Assembly: GCA_959601025.1 (NCBI GenBank)
Contig: CAUGOD010000015.1
Coordinates: 1 to 61,049, forward strand
Direction: 5' to 3'
DNA length: 61,049 nt
Source of the DNA: an uncultured Oscillospiraceae bacterium
Lineage (GTDB): Bacteria; Bacillota; Clostridia; Oscillospirales; Acutalibacteraceae
Shown here: in pieces, positions 17,152 through 25,160 of the stretch
How positions within the stretch are numbered: the first letter of the stretch is position 1
Layout of the letters: every line of letters starts with the position of its first letter
Made by a program: the position numbers and the translations under genes
Notes under the pieces: generated by a model
Databases searched by the model: none
What the model saw: the letters and a program-made list of their open reading frames with translations, nothing else
Told to the model about the DNA's origin: nothing

Positions 17152-19209
17152 ATGAGTATCCGACGGTGGGTGGTATCACCGCTCGATAAGGAATCCGCGG
17201 CGCAGCTGGCGGAGGACTGCGAAATCAATCCGTTTCTGGCGCTGCTTTTGGTGACGCGTGGGATCACCGACCCGGAAACGGCGTCGGAATTTCTGCTCGG
17301 AGGTGAGATCGCGGACGACCCTTTCGGCTTTGCCGATATGGACCTTGCCGTGGAACGGATTCAGCGGGCGTTAGACGACCATGAGCAGATGGCTGTCTAT
17401 GGCGATTACGACGCGGATGGCGTCACCTCCACCGTACTTTTGTATACCTATCTCCGGGAAAGGGAAGCGGACGTGACCTACTACTTGCCCGACCGGGAAA
17501 AAGAAGGGTACGGCTTACATAAGGAAAGCATCGACATTCTGCATCAGCAGGGCGTGACGCTGATTATAACGGTGGATAATGGGATATCCGCCATAGAGGA
17601 AATCGCTTACGCCGCGTCGCTTGGCGTCGACGTGGTGGTGACTGATCACCATCAGCCGCAGGAAACGCTTCCGGCGGCGGTTGCCGTGGTGAATCCGCAT
17701 CGGGCGGATTGCAGCAGTGAATTCAAGGATTACGCCGGGGTGGGCGTCGCCTTTAAGCTGGTCTGTGCGCTGGAAGGGGACGCGGAGCCGGTCATGGCCC
17801 GTTTCGGGGATTTGGTGGCCATCGGCACGCTCGGAGATGTGATGCCCCTGGCAGGGGAAAACCGCGCGCTGGTGCGCGCAGGCCTGCGGGTGCTGAATGA
17901 AAGAAACCGGCCCGGTCTTCGCGCCCTTGCAAAGGCGGCGGGGGCGGAGGACAAAGAGCTTTCCTCCAACAACGTGGTGTTTACGCTGGTGCCCCGGCTG
18001 AACGCGGCGGGTCGGATGGATTCACCCGACCAGGCCGCCCGGCTGCTGATGACCGCGCAGGACGTGGTAGCGGAAACCCTCGCGGGGGAGATTCAGCAGT
18101 GTAACGTCCGGCGTCAGGAGACGGAAACGGGGATATTGGCGCAGGTCCTCGACCGCCTGCAGGCTGATCCGCGGCTTCTGGCCGACCGGGTTCTGGTGAT
18201 CGACGGGGAAAACTGGCATCCCGGCGTGGTGGGGATTATTGCGGCCCGGATTGTGGAACGCTATGGAAAGCCCTGCATCCTGCTGGCGGTGAAGGACGGG
18301 GAGGCCAAGGGCTCCGGACGGAGCGTGAAGGGCTTTTCCCTGTTCGAAGCGATCGCCGCCTGTTCAGAAACCCTTTCGCATTTCGGCGGACACGAGCTGG
18401 CCGCCGGGGTGGGGCTTTCCGCCGAAAACATCCCGGAATTCCGCCGCCGGATCAACGCTTTTGCCGCCGAAAGGTATCCGATCATGCCGGTGCCGGAGCT
18501 TAGGCTGGATTTCAAGCTCCGGCCCTCGCAGGTGGATGTGGAGAAGCTGAATCTGCTCAAAGCGCTGGAACCGGTGGGGGCGGGCAATCCTGCGCCGGTG
18601 TTCGGGCTGTTCCAGATGCGGTTGGACAATATCACACCGCTTTCGGGCGGCAAGCACGTCCGCCTTTCGGTCTCCCGGGACGATACGCGGCTGTCGGTGC
18701 TGAAATTTGGTATGCCCTACGACGAGTTTCCCTTTGAGTGCGGGCAGCTTCTGAACCTGGCGGTGACATTGGAACGCAACGAATACCGGGGCGTGGTCAC
18801 CCCGTCGGTTTTGGCGAAGGAAATTCGCTCCGCCGAGCTGGATCAGGACGAGCTGATCCTCGCCGGCCAGCAGTTCGACAGTATCCTGAGAGAAGAAGCG
18901 GTTTCACCGGAACAGGCGGCCGCCTGGACGCCGGAACGCACGGAACTGGAGAGGGTCTATCGCTTTCTGCGTTCGGCAAAGAGATGGAATGGCGCGCTGG
19001 AGCAGCTGTGTTATTTCCTGGGAAATCCGCGGATATCCTATGTGCGGCTCCGGATCGCGCTGGAAGCGCTGCGGCAGGCCGGTCTGATCGGACTGACCGA
19101 CGCCGGGGACAGCCTGAAGCTGACGTTGCTGCCGGTGAGCGGCAAGGTGGATTTAAACGAAACGCCGATTTTACGGTATCTTCGGGATCATCATACGGCG
19201 AGGAGGTGA
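17152..19209 (+). CDS. recJ: Single-stranded-DNA exonuclease RecJ
   Basis: 5'-3' single-strand exonuclease of the DHH family, used in recombination and repair. 685 residues. The DHH domain is visible as YGDYDADGVTST and VVVTDHHQPQ with metal-binding aspartates and histidines. The DHHA1 domain includes GSGRSVKGFSL and FGGHELAAG. An OB-like domain and a C-terminal extension of about 110 residues, as in Firmicute RecJ, complete it. GGGGAGGAAAG lies about seven bases before the ATG at 17152. Its stop lies in the ribosome site of relA, nine bases before that start, so the two are probably cotranscribed. Confidence 0.95.
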   Translation: MSIRRWVVSPLDKESAAQLAEDCEINPFLALLLVTRGITDPETASEFLLGGEIADDPFGFADMDLAVERIQRALDDHEQMAVYGDYDADGVTSTVLLYTYLREREADVTYYLPDREKEGYGLHKESIDILHQQGVTLIITVDNGISAIEEIAYAASLGVDVVVTDHHQPQETLPAAVAVVNPHRADCSSEFKDYAGVGVAFKLVCALEGDAEPVMARFGDLVAIGTLGDVMPLAGENRALVRAGLRVLNERNRPGLRALAKAAGAEDKELSSNNVVFTLVPRLNAAGRMDSPDQAARLLMTAQDVVAETLAGEIQQCNVRRQETETGILAQVLDRLQADPRLLADRVLVIDGENWHPGVVGIIAARIVERYGKPCILLAVKDGEAKGSGRSVKGFSLFEAIAACSETLSHFGGHELAAGVGLSAENIPEFRRRINAFAAERYPIMPVPELRLDFKLRPSQVDVEKLNLLKALEPVGAGNPAPVFGLFQMRLDNITPLSGGKHVRLSVSRDDTRLSVLKFGMPYDEFPFECGQLLNLAVTLERNEYRGVVTPSVLAKEIRSAELDQDELILAGQQFDSILREEAVSPEQAAAWTPERTELERVYRFLRSAKRWNGALEQLCYFLGNPRISYVRLRIALEALRQAGLIGLTDAGDSLKLTLLPVSGKVDLNETPILRYLRDHHTARR

Positions 19210-19218
19210 GCGCGGAAT

Positions 19219-21489
19219 ATGGACGATCGAAAAGAATGGAAAAACGGGGAAAATACGGTCCCCCCAATGACTGAGGCTGCAGGGGAACCCAGCGCGGAGC
19301 AAAAAATGGAAACCGAACAGGCGATTGCGGAGCTGCAGGAGGTGATCCGGAAAACCGGAAAGCCCTACGACATGGACATGATCGACCGGGGGATCGAAAC
19401 CGCCCGTCGGGCCCATGCGGGGCAATACCGTTCCTCGGGGGAGGAATATGTCATCCATCCGCTGATGGTGGCGAAGATTCTGGTGGAGCTCGGTATGGAC
19501 ACCGAGACGATCGTCGCCGCGCTCCTTCACGACGTGGTGGAGGATACGCCGCTGGAGCTGGCGGACGTCACTCGGGAATTCGGGCCGGAGATCGCCGCCA
19601 TGGTGGACGGCGTGACCAAGCTGCGCAAGCTTCCCTTCTCTTCCAAAGAGGAGCAGCAGGCTGAAAACGTCCGGAAAATGCTGCTCGCCATGGCGCAGGA
19701 TATCCGGGTCATCATCATCAAGCTGGCCGACCGGCTGCACAATATGCGGACCATCCGCTTTAAGCCGGAGCAGAAGCGGCGGGACACCGCCAAGGAAACC
19801 ATGGATATCTACGCGCCGCTGGCGCACCGGCTCGGTATCCGGGCAGTAAAGGAGGAGCTGGAGGACCTTTCCCTCCGTACGCTGGACCCGATCGCCTACA
19901 AGGAGATCGAGGACGCCCTCGCGCTGCGGGAGGGGGAGCGCAGCGCCTTCCTCGAAAGCATCAAGGAGCGGTTGACCGAGAAGCTGAAAAATATGCGGAT
20001 CGACTGCTTTATTTCCGGCCGGATCAAGAGCATCACCGGAATCTACCGGAAAATGTATATGCAGGGGAAATCCTTTGAAGAGATTTACGACATCTACGCG
20101 GTGCGGGTGATCGTGGATACGGTAAACGACTGTTACAATGTGCTGGGCATCGTTCACGACATGTTCCGTCCGCTGCCCAATCGCTTTAAGGACTATATTT
20201 CCACTCCAAAGGCGAATATGTATCAGTCCCTGCATACCACGGTTATCAGTAAGGAAAAGATTCCCTTTGAGGTGCAGATTCGCACCTGGGAGATGCACTA
20301 TACCGCAGAATACGGCATCGCCGCCCATTGGAAGTATAAGCTCGGCATCCAGCGCAAGGATAAGCTGGAGGAACGGCTTGCCTGGGTGCGGCAGTTTATC
20401 GAAAATCAGAAGGACGTGGACGACGCGGAGGATATCGTCCGCTCCATCAAGACCGACCTGTCCTCCGACGATGTGTTTGTTTTCACGCCGAAGGGAGATG
20501 TGATCACCCTGCCCGTGGGGGCGACGGTGATTGATTTTGCCTACGCCATCCATTCCGCTGTCGGCAACCGGATGATCGGCGCCAAGGTGGACGGCCGGAT
20601 GGTGCCGATCGACTATGTAGTCAAGACCGGCGAGATCGTGGAGGTGCTTACCACCTCCGCGCAGGGGCACGGCCCCAGCCGGGATTGGCTGAGTATCGTG
20701 AAGACCGGCGAGGCGCGCAACAAAATCCGCGCCTGGTTTAAAAAGGAATGCCGGGAGGAAAACATCGAAACCGGCCGGCAGGAGCTGGAAAAGGAGCTAG
20801 CACGCCATTGGATTCGCCTGCCCGACGACGAGATGGAGCGCTTCATCGAAGAAGAAAGCATCAAGCAGCACTGCGAATCGGTGGAGGATTTTTATGCCGC
20901 CATCGGATACGGCGGGATTCTCCTTTCCCGCATTATGCCTCGGATCAAGGAGGATTACCTCAAGCTGGTAAAGACGGAAAATATCCTGCCGGAAACGGTG
21001 GTAACCGCGCCAAGAAAGCATCACAACAACGGCGGCGTCATCATCGAGGATATGGACAACTGTTTGGTGAAATTCGCCCGCTGCTGCAACCCGGTGCCGG
21101 GGGACGATATCATCGGCTTCATCACCCGCGGGTACGGCGTGTCCATCCATAAGCGGGACTGCGTGAATGTACCGAGGGATATCGCCGACGCCGCCGAGCC
21201 GGAGCGCTGGGTTTCGGTCTACTGGGAGGATAGCGTCCGCAACGAATTCAAGGCGACACTTTCCATCGAAGCGAGGAACCGCCACGCGCTGCTGGCCGAC
21301 GTAACCACCCAGCTCGCCGCGATGCATGTGATGATCCATGCCATCAGCGCCCGGGAACCGAAGGATAATTCGGTGTCCATGAGCGTGACGGTGGGAGTTA
21401 ACAGCCTGGAGCATCTCCAGTCGGTGATCGCCCGCTTGTCCCGCATCGAAGGAGTGGAGGAGATTACCCGTTCCGGTCACGGCGGATAA
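19219..21489 (+). CDS. relA: Bifunctional (p)ppGpp synthetase/hydrolase RelA/SpoT
   Basis: Long Rel protein, 756 residues, controlling the stringent response. An acidic N-terminal extension of about 35 residues precedes the HD hydrolase domain (HAGQYRSSGEEYVIHP, ALLHDVVEDT). The synthetase domain follows (GRIKSITGIYRKM, YDIYAVRVIV), then TGS (VFVFTPKGDVITLP), a zinc-finger-like segment with CCNPVPGDDI, and a C-terminal ACT domain. The HD residues look intact, so it should both make and degrade (p)ppGpp. GAGGAGGTGA at the recJ stop is its ribosome site. dtd follows, the usual Firmicute arrangement. Confidence 0.97.
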   Translation: MDDRKEWKNGENTVPPMTEAAGEPSAEQKMETEQAIAELQEVIRKTGKPYDMDMIDRGIETARRAHAGQYRSSGEEYVIHPLMVAKILVELGMDTETIVAALLHDVVEDTPLELADVTREFGPEIAAMVDGVTKLRKLPFSSKEEQQAENVRKMLLAMAQDIRVIIIKLADRLHNMRTIRFKPEQKRRDTAKETMDIYAPLAHRLGIRAVKEELEDLSLRTLDPIAYKEIEDALALREGERSAFLESIKERLTEKLKNMRIDCFISGRIKSITGIYRKMYMQGKSFEEIYDIYAVRVIVDTVNDCYNVLGIVHDMFRPLPNRFKDYISTPKANMYQSLHTTVISKEKIPFEVQIRTWEMHYTAEYGIAAHWKYKLGIQRKDKLEERLAWVRQFIENQKDVDDAEDIVRSIKTDLSSDDVFVFTPKGDVITLPVGATVIDFAYAIHSAVGNRMIGAKVDGRMVPIDYVVKTGEIVEVLTTSAQGHGPSRDWLSIVKTGEARNKIRAWFKKECREENIETGRQELEKELARHWIRLPDDEMERFIEEESIKQHCESVEDFYAAIGYGGILLSRIMPRIKEDYLKLVKTENILPETVVTAPRKHHNNGGVIIEDMDNCLVKFARCCNPVPGDDIIGFITRGYGVSIHKRDCVNVPRDIADAAEPERWVSVYWEDSVRNEFKATLSIEARNRHALLADVTTQLAAMHVMIHAISAREPKDNSVSMSVTVGVNSLEHLQSVIARLSRIEGVEEITRSGHGG

Positions 21490-21539
21490 GGCCGAACCTC
21501 TGCCGGACGGCCCGGAAACGATGAAAGGACGAACAAGCT

Positions 21540-22004
21540 ATGCGCGCAGTCTATCAGAGGGTGCTTTCCGCTTCGGTCACGGTGAACGGGGAGATCGTCG
21601 GACAGATCGGACAGGGCATCCTGCTTTTTCTTGGGGTGGAAGCGTCCGACGGCCCGGCGCAGGCGAAAAAGCTGGCCGATAAAGCGGCGGGGCTCCGCGT
21701 TTTTTGTGACGAACAGGACAAAATGAACCGTTCGGTGATGGATATCGGCGGATCGGTCCTGTTGATTCCAAATTTCACCCTTTACGGGAATTGCCGGCAC
21801 GGCCGCCGTCCGGAATTTCTGCGCGCCGCCCGGCCGGAAATCGCGGAACCGCTTTTCCGCTCCTTTGCGCAGCTTTTGCGGGAGGCCGGAGTAAACCGGG
21901 TGGAAACCGGGGTTTTCGGCGCGGATATGCGGGTGGCGGCGGAAAACGACGGCCCGGTTACGCTGGTGCTGGATACAGCGGACTGGGACATCGGGGCAAA
22001 ATAG
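21540..22004 (+). CDS. dtd: D-aminoacyl-tRNA deacylase
   Basis: Removes D-amino acids (and glycine) wrongly attached to tRNA. 154 residues, typical length. MRAVYQRVLSASVTVNGE is the family N-terminus. The usual SQFTLYGD active-site stretch appears as IPNFTLYGNCRHGRRPEF, with Asn replacing the Ser-Gln pair, while the C-terminal NDGPVT motif is intact. The change SQ to PN in the first motif is unusual and might alter activity. A 16-bp perfect inverted repeat overlaps the stop codon. Confidence 0.9.
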   Translation: MRAVYQRVLSASVTVNGEIVGQIGQGILLFLGVEASDGPAQAKKLADKAAGLRVFCDEQDKMNRSVMDIGGSVLLIPNFTLYGNCRHGRRPEFLRAARPEIAEPLFRSFAQLLREAGVNRVETGVFGADMRVAAENDGPVTLVLDTADWDIGAK

Positions 22005-22091
22005 AATTTTGCCCCGATGTCTTGAAAAACTCCTTGCGGGCCGAAAGCGCGGCCCGCATTTCGCGGCAATCAGCCGCGAAACCGGATTTTT
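21987..22091 (+). terminator. Three consecutive hairpins at the dtd 3' end
   Basis: A 16-bp perfect stem (21987-22002 with 22006-22021, loop AGA) contains the dtd stop codon. It is followed by TGCGGGCC/GGCCCGCA (22035-22042, 22051-22058) and TTCGCGGC/GCCGCGAA (22060-22067, 22073-22080), then a T run near 22085-22091. The last is terminator-like. Confidence 0.65.
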
Positions 22092-22134
22092 TCCCACGGA
22101 GGAGAGAATAGGACTGAGAAAGGAATAGCCGTTT

Positions 22135-22749
22135 ATGGAAATAGCCATTCTTCCAGTCGGCCCGCTGCAGGCCAACTGTTATATTTTGTCCGACGGCGGC
22201 AAAAACGCCGTGGTTATCGATCCGGGCGGGGAGGCGCCCCGCATTCTGGCGGAGATTCGGAAGCGGGAGCTTCGCATTCAGTATATCCTCCTGACCCATG
22301 TGCATTTCGATCACATGATGGCGGCAACAGAGGTGCGGGAGGCGACCGGTGCGCCGCTGCTGGTTCCAAAAGAGGACGCGGATGCGCTGGCCGACCCGCG
22401 GCGCAGCCTGGTCGGCATGCTGCCGGTAGCCGGAACAGTTCCAACGCCTGACCGTCTGTTGACGGAGGGGGAGCGAATCGGGGAGGGCGAGCTGACCCTG
22501 ACCGTGCTCGCCACGCCCGGTCATACGCCGGGCAGCGTCTGTTATCGCGGCGATGGGATCCTTTTAACCGGGGATACGCTGTTCGCAGGCAGCGTCGGCC
22601 GGACCGATTTTCCCGGTGGGGACGGGACGGCGCTTCGGCGTTCCCTGCGCCGGCTGAGCAATCTGGAAGGAGAATATACGGTTCTGCCCGGGCACGGCCC
22701 GGAAACCTCGCTGGAAACCGAGCGCAGGACAAACCCGTATATGAGATAA
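22135..22749 (+). CDS. MBL-fold metallo-hydrolase (glyoxalase II-like)
   Basis: A 204-residue single-domain metallo-beta-lactamase-fold enzyme. The metal-binding motif THVHFDHM is present, then TPGHTPGSVCYR and GDTLFAGSVGRTDFPGGD supply further His and Asp ligands, and LPGHGPETSLETER the last His. The arrangement matches the YcbL/glyoxalase-II-like subgroup, whose substrates are thioesters such as hydroxyacyl-glutathione or related thiols. It lies four bases before hemZ, and relA-dtd-MBL-hemZ is a conserved Firmicute order. Confidence 0.92.
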   Translation: MEIAILPVGPLQANCYILSDGGKNAVVIDPGGEAPRILAEIRKRELRIQYILLTHVHFDHMMAATEVREATGAPLLVPKEDADALADPRRSLVGMLPVAGTVPTPDRLLTEGERIGEGELTLTVLATPGHTPGSVCYRGDGILLTGDTLFAGSVGRTDFPGGDGTALRRSLRRLSNLEGEYTVLPGHGPETSLETERRTNPYMR

Positions 22750-22752
22750 TCG

Positions 22753-24249
22753 ATGAGACTGGATATTGTTGGACATACCTATCGTTATGAAATGGAGAAT
22801 ATTTGCCGCCTGTTCCTGCCGCAGGAGCCGGTTCGGGTGAATGAGGACGGCGGCAGCGGCGGCGTGCATGCTCTTACCGTCCTGCAAAAGGGCGAAGGGG
22901 AGACACGGCTTTCGGTCACGCTTTCCCTGGAGGATTGGCGGGAAACTGCGGAGGAACGGGTGGACAACGCCCTTCCGAATTACCATAAGGAATGCGAACG
23001 GCGGATGGCGGTGCTGCTGTACACGCTTTTTGTCCGGCTGTTTGGCTTTTCCCTGCGTTGGGGCGCGGTTACCGGCGTTCGCCCGGTGAAGCTGTTCCGC
23101 CGGATGGCTGGCCAGCTTGGGGAAGAGGGGGCGGCCCGTTGGTTCCAGAAGGAACTGCTGGTCAGTGAGGACAAAGCGGCGCTCTGTCTCGATACCTTAC
23201 GGGAGGAAAACAAGCTCCTGGCCCTTTCCCGGCCGGATTCGTTCAGCCTGTACCTGTCGGTGCCATTCTGCCCGACCCGCTGCGATTACTGCTCCTTTGT
23301 CTCTCAGACGGTGGAACGGGCCGCCAGGTTGATTCCAAAATACGTCGACCGCCTGTGCGAAGAGATTGAACGCACGGGAGAGATCGCTTCCCGGCTTGGT
23401 CTGCGGCTGGAGACCGTTTATATGGGCGGTGGGACGCCCACCACCCTGTCAGCGGAGCAGCTGGCGCGGGTGCTCGGGACGGTGGAACGCTCCTTCGACC
23501 TATCCCACCTGCGGGAATATACGGTGGAGGCCGGGCGGCCGGATACCATCACGGAGGAGAAGCTCCGCGCTCTGAAAAGCGTCGGGGTGGGCCGGGTGAG
23601 CATCAATCCGCAGACCCTGCGGGATTCGGTCCTGAAGACCATCGGGCGGCGGCATACCGCCGCCCAGTTTGCCGAGGCGTTTGCGCTGGCCCGCCGATGC
23701 GGTTTTGCCAACATCAATGTGGATCTGATTGCCGGCCTGCCCGGCGACGACTATGAGGGCTTCTGCGGCAGTTTGGATGGGGTGCTGGCTCTTTCGCCGG
23801 AAAGCGTCACCGTCCATACCCTCGCCATGAAGCGGGCCTCCAACCTGGTCATCCACCGCCGTGCGGAATACGACGGCGGCCGGGAAGCCGTGCGGATGGT
23901 GGACTACAGCGGCAAGCGGCTGCGGGAAGAGGGGTATCATCCGTATTATCTCTACCGTCAGAGCCGTGCGGTCGGCAATATGGAGAACGTCGGCTGGTCT
24001 CAGCCGGGGAGCGAGGGGCTGTATAACGTATATATCATGGACGAGACTCACACCATCCTCGCCTGCGGCGCGGGGGCGGTGACCAAGCTCAAGCAGCCGG
24101 ACGGGGAATACATTGAACGAATCTTTAATTTCAAGTTTCCTTATGAATACAACGGACGCTTTGAAGAGATGATGGAACGGAAACGCGGAATCGAAGCGTT
24201 TTATGAGCAATATCCCTGGGACGCCGGCAGCATACGGGAAAGCCGCTGA
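22753..24249 (+). CDS. hemZ: Oxygen-independent coproporphyrinogen III oxidase-like HemZ
   Basis: Radical SAM protein, 498 residues, of the HemZ branch. The N-terminal 160 residues are specific to HemZ. The [4Fe-4S] cysteines are in PFCPTRCDYC (Cys173, Cys177, Cys180), followed by a glycine-rich SAM site MGGGTPTTL and a second conserved stretch VDLIAGLPGD. HemZ is proposed to oxidise coproporphyrinogen, although no other haem gene is nearby and related proteins have other roles. A terminator overlaps its stop codon (24240-24274). Confidence 0.93.
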   Translation: MRLDIVGHTYRYEMENICRLFLPQEPVRVNEDGGSGGVHALTVLQKGEGETRLSVTLSLEDWRETAEERVDNALPNYHKECERRMAVLLYTLFVRLFGFSLRWGAVTGVRPVKLFRRMAGQLGEEGAARWFQKELLVSEDKAALCLDTLREENKLLALSRPDSFSLYLSVPFCPTRCDYCSFVSQTVERAARLIPKYVDRLCEEIERTGEIASRLGLRLETVYMGGGTPTTLSAEQLARVLGTVERSFDLSHLREYTVEAGRPDTITEEKLRALKSVGVGRVSINPQTLRDSVLKTIGRRHTAAQFAEAFALARRCGFANINVDLIAGLPGDDYEGFCGSLDGVLALSPESVTVHTLAMKRASNLVIHRRAEYDGGREAVRMVDYSGKRLREEGYHPYYLYRQSRAVGNMENVGWSQPGSEGLYNVYIMDETHTILACGAGAVTKLKQPDGEYIERIFNFKFPYEYNGRFEEMMERKRGIEAFYEQYPWDAGSIRESR

Positions 24250-24274
24250 TTTTTTCAGACGGCTTCTTTTTTTG
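24240..24274 (+). terminator. Terminator after hemZ
   Basis: AAGCCG (24240-24245) pairs with CGGCTT (24260-24265), followed by CTTTTTTTT. The stem is short but the T run is strong. Confidence 0.65.
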
Positions 24275-24291
24275 AAGGAGCGCGGACGGCA

Positions 24292-25059
24292 ATGGCTGAT
24301 AGAGAGTATACGAAAATCAACGCAAAAACCTGGGATCGGTGGGCGGAAAACGGCTGTGAATGGTCGGTGCCGGTAACCCATGAGGAATATTTGCGCGCAA
24401 AGCAGGGGGAATGGGGCGTTTATCTCACGCCCTGCCGTACGGTGCCGAAGGCGTGGTTCCCGCCGTTGAAAGGAACGCGGCTTCTGGGTCTGGCCAGCGG
24501 TGGCGGGCAGCAGATGCCGGTTTTTTCGGCGCTTGGGGCGGTATGCACGGTGTTTGATTATTCGGATGCCCAGCTGGCGAGCGAGCAGCGCATTGCCGAG
24601 CGGGAAGGGTATGACCTCCGCATCGTAAAGGGGGATATGACCTGCCCCTTACCGTTTGAGGACGAGAGTTTTGATCTGATCTTTCATCCGGTTTCCAACT
24701 GTTATATCGAGGACGTCCGTCCCGTGTGGAAGGAATGCCACCGCGTTTTGCGGAAAGGCGGCGTCCTGCTCTCCGGGTTTGATAACGGCCTGAATTTCCT
24801 CTTTGAGGACGATGAGCCACTGACGGTAGTGAACCGCCTTCCCTTCAACCCGTTGAAGATGGAGGAAGCGCGGTATCGGCAGATGGCGGAGAACGACGAG
24901 GGCATCCAGTTTTCCCACACGATGGAGGAGCAGCTCGGCGGCCAGCTGGAGGCCGGGTTCCGGCTGACCGACCTGTACGAGGACCGTGATCGGCCGGGAG
25001 GGGCGAAGATCGGCGAATATGCCCCGCAATATATGGCGACGCGCGCGATAAAACCATAG
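24292..25059 (+). CDS. Class I SAM-dependent methyltransferase
   Basis: A 255-residue Rossmann-fold methyltransferase. Motif I is LLGLASGGGQQMPVFSALG near residue 65, VFDYSDAQL the acidic loop that contacts the SAM ribose, and FEDESFDLIFHPVSNCYI motif IV. The N-terminal NAKTWDRWAENGCEWSVP is characteristic of a common Clostridia methyltransferase group of unknown substrate. GAAGGAG lies about ten bases upstream. It stands alone between the hemZ terminator and a bidirectional terminator shared with the calcium ATPase gene. Confidence 0.88.
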   Translation: MADREYTKINAKTWDRWAENGCEWSVPVTHEEYLRAKQGEWGVYLTPCRTVPKAWFPPLKGTRLLGLASGGGQQMPVFSALGAVCTVFDYSDAQLASEQRIAEREGYDLRIVKGDMTCPLPFEDESFDLIFHPVSNCYIEDVRPVWKECHRVLRKGGVLLSGFDNGLNFLFEDDEPLTVVNRLPFNPLKMEEARYRQMAENDEGIQFSHTMEEQLGGQLEAGFRLTDLYEDRDRPGGAKIGEYAPQYMATRAIKP

Positions 25060-25080
25060 GAGGGCCTCCTTAACAAAACA

Positions 25081-25131
25081 AAGAGCGGCGGGAAGCCCTC
25101 CATACGATGGGCTTCCCGCTGCTCTTTGTTT
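25081..25131. terminator. Bidirectional terminator
   Basis: An 18-base arm (25081-25098) pairs with 25109-25126 with one mismatch, followed on the plus strand by TGTTTTTAT and on the minus strand by TGTTTTGTT. It separates the convergent methyltransferase and P-type ATPase genes. Confidence 0.85.
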
Positions 25132-25160
25132 TTATGAGAAAAGGCGGACTCCCGGACTCA

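Noticed and set aside
19171..20670. 499-codon frame antisense to relA
   Set aside because: Fully contained opposite a well-conserved RelA protein; no ribosome site and low-complexity composition.
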